Positions 56,489-64,000 of a stretch of 64,000 nt of DNA are shown in pieces. The notes beneath the pieces were generated by a model, which ran no database searches, was not told the origin of the DNA, and saw only the letters and a list, made by a program, of their open reading frames with translations. The position numbers and the translations under genes were made by a program. The stretch covers positions 1 to 64,000 of the forward strand of contig JAJYKL010000001.1 in NCBI GenBank assembly GCA_021788625.1, written 5' to 3'. Positions within the stretch are counted from its first letter, which is position 1. Every line of letters begins with the position of its first letter. Origin of the DNA: Chloroflexota bacterium (GTDB lineage: Bacteria > Chloroflexota > Anaerolineae > J036 > Brachytrichaceae).

Positions 56489-56812
56489 TCGAAAGCTGTG
56501 GAAGTCCACCATATCTCTTATTGGCTATGAATTACCATAACACGCAAAGTATACAACAAACCATATATCAACCATTAACGTGGTAGGGGTGGATTGTACT
56601 GCAGTTTTCTGGCATTCAGCATAACGGATTCGATCAGAGCAAGTTGCCCCTACTTTTTATATATGGAAACAGACGAATATCAGTATTTGTATTTGCCGAC
56701 GGATTTTACGTCACGAGGCGTCTGGTTCAGGTGGCTGTATCCGTATTTTCAGGTAGGAAGAGATTAATACGAAAATGATGCGGCCTTTGGTTAATTCGCC
56801 GATGTTAAGATA
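56489..56812. other. AT-rich intergenic region upstream of carB, no gene seen
   Basis: These 324 bp are clearly AT-richer than the surroundings and hold no supported gene. They should contain the carB promoter, but no well-spaced -35/-10 pair stands out (a TATATA near 56660 lacks a matching -35). No PyrR-type attenuator or T-ended hairpin was recognised. Confidence 0.4.
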
Positions 56813-59800
56813 ATGCCCATGCCGAAGAGAAGCGACATCAAGACTATCCTGATCATCGGCTCGGGCCCCATCGTCATTGGACAAGCATGCGAGTTCGATT
56901 ACGCCGGCGTACAGGCATGCAAGGTATTGAGGCGAGAGGGTTATCGCGTCGTGCTGGTGAACTCCAATCCAGCCACCATCATGACTGACCCGGAGTTCGC
57001 TGACGCCACTTATGTGGAACCGCTTACGCCAGAGCTGGTGGAGAAAATCCTCGAGAAGGAGCACCCCGATGCGTTGCTGCCTACCGTCGGTGGTCAGACG
57101 GGGCTAAACCTTGCAACCGAGATGGAGCAGGCAGGCATCCTGCAACGTTATGGCGTGCAATTGATTGGTGCCAGAGTCGATGCGATCCAGATTGCCGAAG
57201 ACCGTCAGCGCTTTAAGGATGCCATGTTGGCGAACGGCCTGCAGGTGCCACGCGGCGATACTGTCACCAGCATCGACACTGCCCTGCAAATCGCCGACCA
57301 GCTCGGTTATCCAGTCCTGATTCGTCCCTCTTTCACGCTGGGTGGTAGCGGCGGCGGCATCGCCTATACGCCCGATGACCTGCGCGCCAAATGCTATAAG
57401 GGCCTTCACGAGAGCCCTGTGCATCAGGTGCTGATCGAACAGAGTGTGATCGGTTGGAAAGAGTATGAGCTGGAGGTGATGCGTGACCACAAAGATAACT
57501 TTGTGGTGGTGTGCTCAATTGAGAATGTGGACCCAATGGGAGTCCATACCGGCGACAGCATCACCGTTGCTCCTGCGCAGACCCTGACGGACAAAGAGCT
57601 GCAACGATTGCGTGACATGGCCCGGGTGGTCATGAATGCCGTGGGTGTGGAGACAGGTGGCAGTAATGTGCAGTTCGCCGTGAACCCACAAACGGGTGAA
57701 GCGTTGGTGATTGAAATGAATCCCCGCGTCTCGCGCTCGTCTGCGCTGGCGTCGAAGGCAACAGGCTTTCCCATTGCCAAGATCGCCGCTTTGCTGGCCG
57801 TGGGCTATTCACTGGATGAGATCCCGAATGACATCACCCGGAAAACACCCGCTTCGTTTGAGCCCTCGCTCGATTACGTGGTGGTCAAGATGCCACGCTG
57901 GACGTTCGAGAAATTCCCCGGCGCGGATACCACCCTGGGTCCGCAAATGAAGTCTGTCGGCGAAGTCATGTCGATCGGGCGCACTTTTAAGGAGGCATTG
58001 AACAAGGCGATTCAAGGATTGGAAATAGGTCGCCTGGGTCTGGAAGCACCCGTCGAGAAAACTCGAAAGTCACCGGGTGAAACAGCGACTGAGCAGACGG
58101 ATAGACTACGCTACACCACACCGGACGGGCTCGATTACCACACCCCGACGGCGCAGCGGTTGTTCAACGTAATCCAGGCACTGCGTGAGGGATGCACACC
58201 CGAAGAAATAAGCCAGGCCAGTGGGTACGATGAATGGTTTATTCATCAGGTGCTGGGCCTGCTGGCAACAGAGCGCGAGTTAAGTCAGTACACGCTTGAG
58301 GCGTTACCGGCTGAGTTATTGCGATTCGCGAAGTCCGAAGGTTTTGGTGACGCCTACATCGCCCGCCTGGTCGGAGCGGGTAAACCGGGCACTTCGCCCG
58401 TTACGCCCGCGCGCGTGCGGGCTCGCCGCAAGTCATTAGGCATCGTGCCATCCTTCTACCGCGTGGACACATGCGCCGCCGAGTTTGAGTCGAACACGCC
58501 TTACCTGTATAGCAATTACGACGGCTTTGACGAATCGGAACCGACCCCACGTCCAAAGGTCATGATTCTTGGTAGTGGACCCAATCGAATCGGCCAGGGC
58601 ATTGAGTTTGATTATTGTTGCGTGCACGCGTGCTTCGCGCTCAAGGCACTGGGGTTCGAAACGATCATGGTGAACTGCAACCCCGAAACAGTGAGCACTG
58701 ACTACGACACGGCGGACCGGCTTTATTTCGAGCCACTTACGCTCGAGCACGTTCTGAATGTGTGGGAAAACGAGTGCCGTGGCCGTGATGGAGCCGGCGC
58801 TGTACCCGTGCTCGTACAATTTGGCGGGCAGACGCCACTAAACCTGGCGCGTGCTTTGCAGGCCGCTGGCGTGCCCATCTGGGGGACATCGCCCGATGCC
58901 ATCGCTTTAGCTGAAGACCGCAAGTTATTCTCTGCCGTGCTGGACGAGTTGGAAATCCCACAACCTGAAAATGGCACAGCCATGTCGCTGGACGAGGCGC
59001 GAGTCGTGGCCAAGCGAATTGGCTACCCCGTTTTGGTACGGCCGTCGTACGTTCTCGGCGGGCGGGCGATGGGTATAGTGTATGACGACGAAGACCTGGC
59101 TACGTACATCGGCGAAGCCACCCGGGTCTCTCCTGATGCGCCGGTGCTTATTGATCGCTACCTGGAAGACGCGTACGAGATTGACGTCGATGCTGTAGCC
59201 GATGGCGAGCGCCTGGTGATCGGCGGCATTATGCAGCACATCGAAGAAGCAGGTGTTCACAGTGGCGACAGTGCCTGCGTGCTCCCTCCGTTCAAAATCA
59301 GCGAATATCACCTGAACACAATCCGGGACTATGTGGAACGCATCGGCTTGCGTCTCGACGTGCGCGGGCTGATGAACATCCAGTTAGCCATCAAAGACGA
59401 TATCGTCTATGTCCTGGAGGTTAATCCGCGTGCCAGCCGCACCACGCCGTTCGTCAGCAAATCGACCGGGGTACCGTTGGCAAAGATCGCTGCGCGTATT
59501 GCAGCCGGGCAGACCCTGCAGGAGATCGGCTTTATGCGGGAACCCAAACTGGATGGCTTCTTCGTAAAAGAAGTGGTATTGCCCTTTAATAAATTCCCAG
59601 GTGCCTTCGTGCGCCTGGGGCCTGAAATGCGCAGTACCGGTGAGGTCATGGGGCATGCCTCGAATTTTGGGCACGCATTCGCCAAAGCGGAGATGGCTTC
59701 CGGTGGCACCCTGCCCACCACCGGGGATGTGCTCATCACGGTGAACGACTTCGACAAGGGAGCTGTGACCAAAATAGCACGTGATCTGTATCGGCTGGGT

Positions 59801-60130
59801 TTCCGGATCATGGCAACTCATGGCACAGCCGACTGGCTTAATCGCCTGGGCATCCCGACTCAGCGGGTCAACAAGGTAAGTGAGGGATCCCCACACGTCG
59901 TTGACCTGATCACTCAAGATAAGGTTGCGCTGGTAATCAGTACACCGTTGGGCCGCCAGGCCTATACCGATGGACAGGCCATCCGCGCCGCCGCAACGAT
60001 GAACCGTGTGCCATTATTGACCACGCTCAGTGCGGCGGCAGCAGCCGTGAACGGCATCCGGGCTATGCGCGATAAGGAGCTAAAAGTGCGCAGCCTTCAG
60101 GTGCACCATCACATGGCGGCTAATACATAG
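56813..60130 (+). CDS. carB: Carbamoyl-phosphate synthase, large subunit
   Basis: A 1105-residue enzyme (E. coli 1073) making carbamoyl phosphate for pyrimidines and arginine. The duplicated ATP-grasp halves begin [19 protein letters not shown] near residue 15 and [20 protein letters not shown] near 587. Each holds the [36 protein letters not shown] block. Between them lies the oligomerisation region; after ~960 the MGS-like allosteric domain starts ([20 protein letters not shown]). ATG at 56813 or 56819 may be used; the ribosome site is weak. carA is not adjacent. Confidence 0.96.
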   Translation: MPMPKRSDIKTILIIGSGPIVIGQACEFDYAGVQACKVLRREGYRVVLVNSNPATIMTDPEFADATYVEPLTPELVEKILEKEHPDALLPTVGGQTGLNLATEMEQAGILQRYGVQLIGARVDAIQIAEDRQRFKDAMLANGLQVPRGDTVTSIDTALQIADQLGYPVLIRPSFTLGGSGGGIAYTPDDLRAKCYKGLHESPVHQVLIEQSVIGWKEYELEVMRDHKDNFVVVCSIENVDPMGVHTGDSITVAPAQTLTDKELQRLRDMARVVMNAVGVETGGSNVQFAVNPQTGEALVIEMNPRVSRSSALASKATGFPIAKIAALLAVGYSLDEIPNDITRKTPASFEPSLDYVVVKMPRWTFEKFPGADTTLGPQMKSVGEVMSIGRTFKEALNKAIQGLEIGRLGLEAPVEKTRKSPGETATEQTDRLRYTTPDGLDYHTPTAQRLFNVIQALREGCTPEEISQASGYDEWFIHQVLGLLATERELSQYTLEALPAELLRFAKSEGFGDAYIARLVGAGKPGTSPVTPARVRARRKSLGIVPSFYRVDTCAAEFESNTPYLYSNYDGFDESEPTPRPKVMILGSGPNRIGQGIEFDYCCVHACFALKALGFETIMVNCNPETVSTDYDTADRLYFEPLTLEHVLNVWENECRGRDGAGAVPVLVQFGGQTPLNLARALQAAGVPIWGTSPDAIALAEDRKLFSAVLDELEIPQPENGTAMSLDEARVVAKRIGYPVLVRPSYVLGGRAMGIVYDDEDLATYIGEATRVSPDAPVLIDRYLEDAYEIDVDAVADGERLVIGGIMQHIEEAGVHSGDSACVLPPFKISEYHLNTIRDYVERIGLRLDVRGLMNIQLAIKDDIVYVLEVNPRASRTTPFVSKSTGVPLAKIAARIAAGQTLQEIGFMREPKLDGFFVKEVVLPFNKFPGAFVRLGPEMRSTGEVMGHASNFGHAFAKAEMASGGTLPTTGDVLITVNDFDKGAVTKIARDLYRLGFRIMATHGTADWLNRLGIPTQRVNKVSEGSPHVVDLITQDKVALVISTPLGRQAYTDGQAIRAAATMNRVPLLTTLSAAAAAVNGIRAMRDKELKVRSLQVHHHMAANT

Positions 60131-60149
60131 GGCGGATGATCGGCTCGCT

Positions 60150-61037
60150 TTATAGGCTCCTTGCAATCGCGATTGCTGATGCTTCACTTTCGGGTTGAGG
60201 GATGTTGGCATGTAATTGCCAAGTCTCCACATGAACTGCAGTTGCTCCAGGTGAAAGTGCAGCCAGGGGGCCCAGCGTTTCGATTTCGACAAAGCGATCA
60301 TTGCAATAACACTCCGTGTTGCAGCCGAAGTCAGGATGATGGGAGTGCAATTGCGGGTCGAATCGCTTGGTAAAGAGCGAGCCATCCAGCCAATAGCCAG
60401 CCCATCCTGCGTGGTTGAGATAACCGAGCTTGGTAGGGGGTGCGGCTTTTGCATAAAGTAGCGTGATCTCGTTACCCAGCACGATACGTCCATCGTTGAA
60501 ATTGGTGTAGGGCCAGAAGCTATAACGTTTGTTTGGCAATAGACTTTCGGTGTCAGCTGGCTGCACAGGTTGGGGCAGTAACACGATACCTCCCAGCCTG
60601 CACTGCGTGATCGCCCAGGGGGCGAGCTCCACTGGCCACAGCCCAGTATTACGCAGGCGGTGTGTCACAGTCACGACAGGTTTATCCGCGTCCATTACGA
60701 ATTGCATCGACTTCTCGATACCAGCCCCGTCAGTGGGCAGCGTCACACTCACGCCATCGCTCCGAGCAGCCACGCTGATTGTCTGGGTCTCAGGCCAGTA
60801 GGTTCGCGTGCTCCACTCGGGCGCATGCCAGAGGCGATGTCCACCCAATAATTCATAGGGGCCGTTTGCGGAAGGGATGGCGACACCAGGTAACTCAGCG
60901 AACACATTTCGCCCGTTCTGCCAGCCAAAAAAGATCCCACGCGGTCCGCGGTGGGTGGTGACAGCCAGTTTCACCTGATTATTGCTCACCCAATCCACCG
61001 CCAGTCCGTTGTACTCGCCATGATCGACTTTCACCAT
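60150..61037 (-). CDS. DUF4380-like protein (galactose-mutarotase-like fold)
   Basis: A 295-residue beta-rich protein. GAGGAGG upstream supports ATG at 61037 (MVKVDHGEYNGLAVDWVSNN) rather than 61064. Family-type blocks are GIFFGWQNGRNVFAELPG, GPYELLGGHRLWHAPEWSTR and VTVTHRLRNTGLWPVELAPW, ALSPGATAVHVETW. DUF4380 proteins resemble aldose 1-epimerases, but clear catalytic residues are not evident. It converges on carB with a 19-bp gap and is divergent from the aminotransferase. Confidence 0.75.
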   Translation of the reverse strand: MVKVDHGEYNGLAVDWVSNNQVKLAVTTHRGPRGIFFGWQNGRNVFAELPGVAIPSANGPYELLGGHRLWHAPEWSTRTYWPETQTISVAARSDGVSVTLPTDGAGIEKSMQFVMDADKPVVTVTHRLRNTGLWPVELAPWAITQCRLGGIVLLPQPVQPADTESLLPNKRYSFWPYTNFNDGRIVLGNEITLLYAKAAPPTKLGYLNHAGWAGYWLDGSLFTKRFDPQLHSHHPDFGCNTECYCNDRFVEIETLGPLAALSPGATAVHVETWQLHANIPQPESEASAIAIARSL

Positions 61038-61264
61038 GTTTATGCTCCTCCTCGTTCCGTGCACCCGTTTGGGCGGCAGAACGTGATACCATAGGCACGC
61101 GGTTGAACCTTAGTGCAAACGAGCAACCAGGCTATGGCGCGGTAATCTCAGTGCCGTCGCAGTATCACCGCATCAGACCCACACTGTAAAGTCCGGCAGG
61201 TCTTGTCTGGGCTATGTTCGCACAGCTTTCCTTCATCGCTTGTAAAGAGAGTAGAGCAGACATT

Positions 61265-62512
61265 ATGATTTTAGCGGAACGACTCAAAAACCTGGGAACC
61301 GAAACAGCCTTCGCGGTGTCTGAAGCAGCGGCAACCTGGGCAGCACAGGGGCATCATGTTTACCCCTTCCATCTGGGCGATATTAACATCCCAACACCAT
61401 CCAACATCGTCCAGGCGCAACAGCGTGCCATCGCGGATGGAAAAACAGGCTATGCGCCTTCCGCTGGCATCCTGCCATTGCGCCAGGCTCTGGCAGCCGT
61501 GGTGGGCAGGCAGCGCGGTTTGAGCTATACCGCGGAGAACGTGGTGGTACAGCCGGGTGGTAAACCCGTGGTAACCAAGTTTATCCAGGCCATGATGAAT
61601 CCAGGCGATGAAGTCCTGTACCCCAATCCTGGCTATCCCATTTACGAGTCGCAGATTGAGTACCAGGGTGGGGTGGCAAAACCCTATCGATATGTACAGA
61701 CAGCGTCGGGATTCGAGATTGACCTTGATTACCTGGCTCACCTTATCACGCCGCGCACGCGCATCTTCATCTATAACAACCAGCAGAACCCTCTGGGTGC
61801 CGAATCAGCACAGGCGGAAATGCAACACCTGGCTGAAATGGCGCTGCGTAACAATCTGATAGTACTTTCCGACGAAGCCTACTTCGATATTCGTTATTCC
61901 GGTGGCAGTGCCAGTATTGCCAGCCTGCCGGGCATGCAGGAACACACAGTCATCCTGTACACCTTTTCCAAAAAGTATGCCATGACAGGATGGCGCCTGG
62001 GAGCAGCCATCGGCCCGCGAGAGGTGGCACAGGCCATCACCAGGTTAAATACCAATGATGAGTCATGCACGGCTCACTTCGTGCAATGGGCAGGTGTGGA
62101 AGCACTGCAGGGAGATCAAGCTGGCGCTGAGCATATTGTGCGGACGCTGCTCGAACGGCGAGATGTGGCCGTACAGGCACTGCAGGAGATTGACGGCATC
62201 ACGTTGCATAAACCGGAGACTACGTTCTACTTATATCCTAACGTCACGCGTGTGATGCAGAAGCTGGGATATACCGATGTGGCTGACTTCGCGGATGCCG
62301 CACTGCACTATGCCAATGTGTCGTTCTGCACGCGGAAACACTTTGGCCGGCCACAGCCCGGCGAAACTGATCACTACATCCGCCTGGCTTATTCGGGTAT
62401 CAATGTCGATGAGATTCACGCGGGGTTGGGTGAGCTTAAAAGTTGGATCAACTCAGCCAGCCATGCCGTGACTCAATTAAACGATCGTTCCTATGTTAGT
62501 GAAGTGCGATAG
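61265..62512 (+). CDS. PLP-dependent aminotransferase, class I/II
   Basis: A 415-residue fold-type I aminotransferase of the aspartate/aromatic/alanine type. Visible: FHLGDINIPTPSNIVQAQQR, GKTGYAPSAGILPLRQALA, PNPGYPIYESQIEYQGG, NNQQNPLGAESAQAEM (substrate loop, normally NPxNPTG), LSDEAYFDIRY, Schiff-base lysine in YTFSKKYAMTGWRLGAAIG, and HYIRLAYSGINVDEI with the carboxylate arginine. ATG at 61265 is preferred to 61214. A 2-hydroxyacid dehydrogenase gene follows 42 bp later; together they could interconvert an amino acid, its keto acid and hydroxy acid. Confidence 0.9.
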   Translation: MILAERLKNLGTETAFAVSEAAATWAAQGHHVYPFHLGDINIPTPSNIVQAQQRAIADGKTGYAPSAGILPLRQALAAVVGRQRGLSYTAENVVVQPGGKPVVTKFIQAMMNPGDEVLYPNPGYPIYESQIEYQGGVAKPYRYVQTASGFEIDLDYLAHLITPRTRIFIYNNQQNPLGAESAQAEMQHLAEMALRNNLIVLSDEAYFDIRYSGGSASIASLPGMQEHTVILYTFSKKYAMTGWRLGAAIGPREVAQAITRLNTNDESCTAHFVQWAGVEALQGDQAGAEHIVRTLLERRDVAVQALQEIDGITLHKPETTFYLYPNVTRVMQKLGYTDVADFADAALHYANVSFCTRKHFGRPQPGETDHYIRLAYSGINVDEIHAGLGELKSWINSASHAVTQLNDRSYVSEVR

Positions 62513-62554
62513 CCACTTTCATAAGCGGTTTCGTACGGACCATGGGGAGTGAAA

Positions 62555-63535
62555 ATGCCCAAGCGAAAGGTTTTTGTGACGCGTGTCATTCCTGATCGGG
62601 GTCTGCATAAGATCCTGTCTGCAACCGATGCAACCGTGTGGCAGGACGAATTGCCACCTCCGCGTGCGACATTTTTGAAGATGGCACACGAGTGCGCTGG
62701 CCTGGTGACGCTCCTTACCGACAGAGTGGACGATGAGCTCTTCGATGCAGCGCCTGGTCTCAAGGTTGTGGCGAACTATGCAGTCGGATTCGACAACATC
62801 GACGTACAGGCGGCCACACGGCGCGGTATCCCAGTGACCAACACGCCAGGAGTCCTGACCGAGACCACCGCCGATTTTGCCTTTACCCTGCTAACGGCTG
62901 CAGCACGACGTGTGGGTGAAGGTCGCGATTATGCCAGGGCGGGCAAGTGGAAGACCTGGGGTCCCATGCTCTTGATGGGTCAGGACTTATTTGGGGCAAC
63001 CCTGGGCATAGCAGGCATCGGACGCATTGGGTTTGCTGTCGCCCAACGAGGTAAGGGCTTTAGTATGCAGATCATCTACAACGACGCGGTACGCAGCGAG
63101 CGGGCCGAGAAGGAACTGGGAGCACGGTATGTTTCCAAAGATGAGCTGCTTCGCCAGTCGGACTTCCTGTCTTTACATGTTCCCCTATCCCCGGATACGT
63201 ATCACTACATTGATAAGCAGGCTCTGTCATTAATGAAGCCAACGGCAGTGCTGGTGAACACTTCGCGTGGACCAGTCGTGGACACCATGGCAATCTACGA
63301 GGCCTTAAAAGCCAGGCAGATTTTTGCCGCAGCCCTCGATGTCACGGACCCGGAGCCATTGCCACACGACCATCCACTCTATAGTCTCGATAATGCGCTG
63401 ATCGTGCCACATATTGCCAGCGCCAGCTTTGAGACGCGAAACAGTATGGCCGAGTTGGCCGCCGATAACCTCCTGGCCGGATTGGAGGGCAGGCAGCCGC
63501 CCAACTGTCTGAATCCAGAGCTATTTCGTAAGTAG
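62555..63535 (+). CDS. D-2-hydroxyacid dehydrogenase (glyoxylate/hydroxypyruvate reductase-like)
   Basis: A 326-residue NAD(P)-dependent enzyme. GGGGAG at 62544-62549 sets the ATG at 62555. The N-terminal catalytic domain ends with [20 protein letters not shown]; the nucleotide motif is [17 protein letters not shown]; the catalytic arginine is in [11 protein letters not shown], the glutamate in DVTDPEPLP, and the histidine in [28 protein letters not shown] is typical of glycerate dehydrogenases. It is downstream of the aminotransferase gene. Confidence 0.93.
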   Translation: MPKRKVFVTRVIPDRGLHKILSATDATVWQDELPPPRATFLKMAHECAGLVTLLTDRVDDELFDAAPGLKVVANYAVGFDNIDVQAATRRGIPVTNTPGVLTETTADFAFTLLTAAARRVGEGRDYARAGKWKTWGPMLLMGQDLFGATLGIAGIGRIGFAVAQRGKGFSMQIIYNDAVRSERAEKELGARYVSKDELLRQSDFLSLHVPLSPDTYHYIDKQALSLMKPTAVLVNTSRGPVVDTMAIYEALKARQIFAAALDVTDPEPLPHDHPLYSLDNALIVPHIASASFETRNSMAELAADNLLAGLEGRQPPNCLNPELFRK

Positions 63536-63567
63536 TGCTCCGCCAGGATACGGTAAATGGAAATGGG

Positions 63568-64000
63568 TCAGGCCCATTGGCAGAGGCTTTCTACATAGGC
63601 GGCTGAGCCGTCGCGTAGCCAGCCGTCCAGTTGGGCCTGATCCTTGAGCTGCTGCCCGCGCATGCGAGGCACCACCACAAACCGTGAGTTCACTTCTGGG
63701 AGTGACGTCATGTCACCCCACAACTTCTCATACTGCACGACAGGATAGACATCCTCCTGACCCTGTCCCCAACGTTTTTTAACATCCTTTAGGGTGATGT
63801 AGGTGGGCATGCGGGCCGCGAGTGTGCGGATGCTGGCAAGCACCTTATCCTGATCGCTCAGATCACCGCGCTTAAGTCCGAATGCCGCCAGCAGTTTGTC
63901 CACATCGATCCATGTGGTCATCGAGTTGTAGTACGAGAGCCTGAACTCATCTTCCTCATGCGGCATGGCTAGCCCTTCCACCAACCGTAGACGACCGTCC
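63568..64000 (-). CDS. UTP--glucose-1-phosphate uridylyltransferase-like protein (partial, N-terminus beyond window)
   Basis: An open minus-strand frame reaches the right edge; the last ~143 residues are seen. [53 protein letters not shown] and [15 protein letters not shown]-like segments fit the C-terminal part of the eukaryote-type UDPGP/UAP family, where the sugar-contacting and NTTxIW-type strands lie. It would supply UDP-glucose for glycan synthesis. The assignment is moderate because the nucleotide-binding half is outside the window. Confidence 0.6.
   Translation of the reverse strand, partial: DGRLRLVEGLAMPHEEDEFRLSYYNSMTTWIDVDKLLAAFGLKRGDLSDQDKVLASIRTLAARMPTYITLKDVKKRWGQGQEDVYPVVQYEKLWGDMTSLPEVNSRFVVVPRMRGQQLKDQAQLDGWLRDGSAAYVESLCQWA

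Overview
The window looks like a chromosomal segment of a free-living bacterium of the phylum Chloroflexota. This is inference. It rests on the mix of Tat/lipoprotein substrate-binding proteins with long Ala/Thr/Pro linkers, an azurin/auracyanin-like lipoprotein, a eukaryote/archaeal-type prolyl-tRNA synthetase, and many large GT-C-type membrane proteins with extracytoplasmic tails. Gene density is high and both strands are used. I see no insertion sequence, phage gene, CRISPR array or rRNA. One tRNA (Leu, anticodon UAA) is present. Both window edges cut a gene: a YfhO-like membrane protein on the left and a UDP-glucose pyrophosphorylase-like protein on the right.

Layout. (1) 1-2.7 kb: partial YfhO-like protein, RNase HI, then ribosomal proteins S18 and L33 with a hairpin after them. 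(2) 2.8-11.3 kb: one minus-strand block, cinA-like / sucC / hisG-C-B-H-A-F-IE / sucD, in which a tightly coupled histidine operon sits between the two succinyl-CoA synthetase subunits; hisD is absent. (3) 11.7-14.6 kb: M20 peptidase divergent from proS. (4) 14.7-22.4 kb: a secreted, membrane-anchored GH3-like protein with a degraded catalytic loop, a small unknown protein and a sugar-phosphate isomerase (SIS) protein, then a DUF1444-like protein, an SDR, an acetyltransferase and a HAD phosphatase. (5) 22.5-37.1 kb: five GT-C-like membrane proteins interleaved with acetyl-CoA synthetase, a ThuA-like protein and a Bax-inhibitor-1 protein. (6) 37.1-46.3 kb: housekeeping genes: coiled-coil protein, coaD, recG, degV, an LLM-type flavin oxidoreductase, infA with a near-consensus promoter, prmA and ppk1. 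(7) 46.3-52.3 kb: a ROK-kinase/GmhA-isomerase fusion behind ppk1, the tRNA, an enolase-superfamily dehydratase, a further GT-C protein and a cupredoxin that has lost copper ligands. (8) 52.4-56.5 kb: an oligopeptide-type ABC transporter (binding protein and two permeases, no ATPase) behind a consensus promoter and a roughly 200-nt structured leader. (9) 56.8-64 kb: carB, a DUF4380-like protein, an aminotransferase, a 2-hydroxyacid dehydrogenase and the partial UDPGP gene.

How the genes work together. The window supplies most of histidine biosynthesis (all steps except HisD), both SCS subunits, carbamoyl phosphate synthesis, CoA synthesis and acetate activation, along with translation factors. 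Amino-sugar handling may be linked through the GH3-like protein, the SIS protein and the ROK-GmhA fusion, the last lying directly behind polyphosphate kinase. The repeated GT-C proteins point to substantial envelope glycan or lipid-linked sugar metabolism.

The most unusual items are the his operon nested inside sucC/sucD, the copper-ligand-less azurin homologue, the structured oppA leader carrying a full-length Shine-Dalgarno sequence far from any obvious gene, the ROK-GmhA fusion, the GH3-like protein lacking its Asp-His dyad, and the family of GT-C proteins sharing a C-terminal domain.
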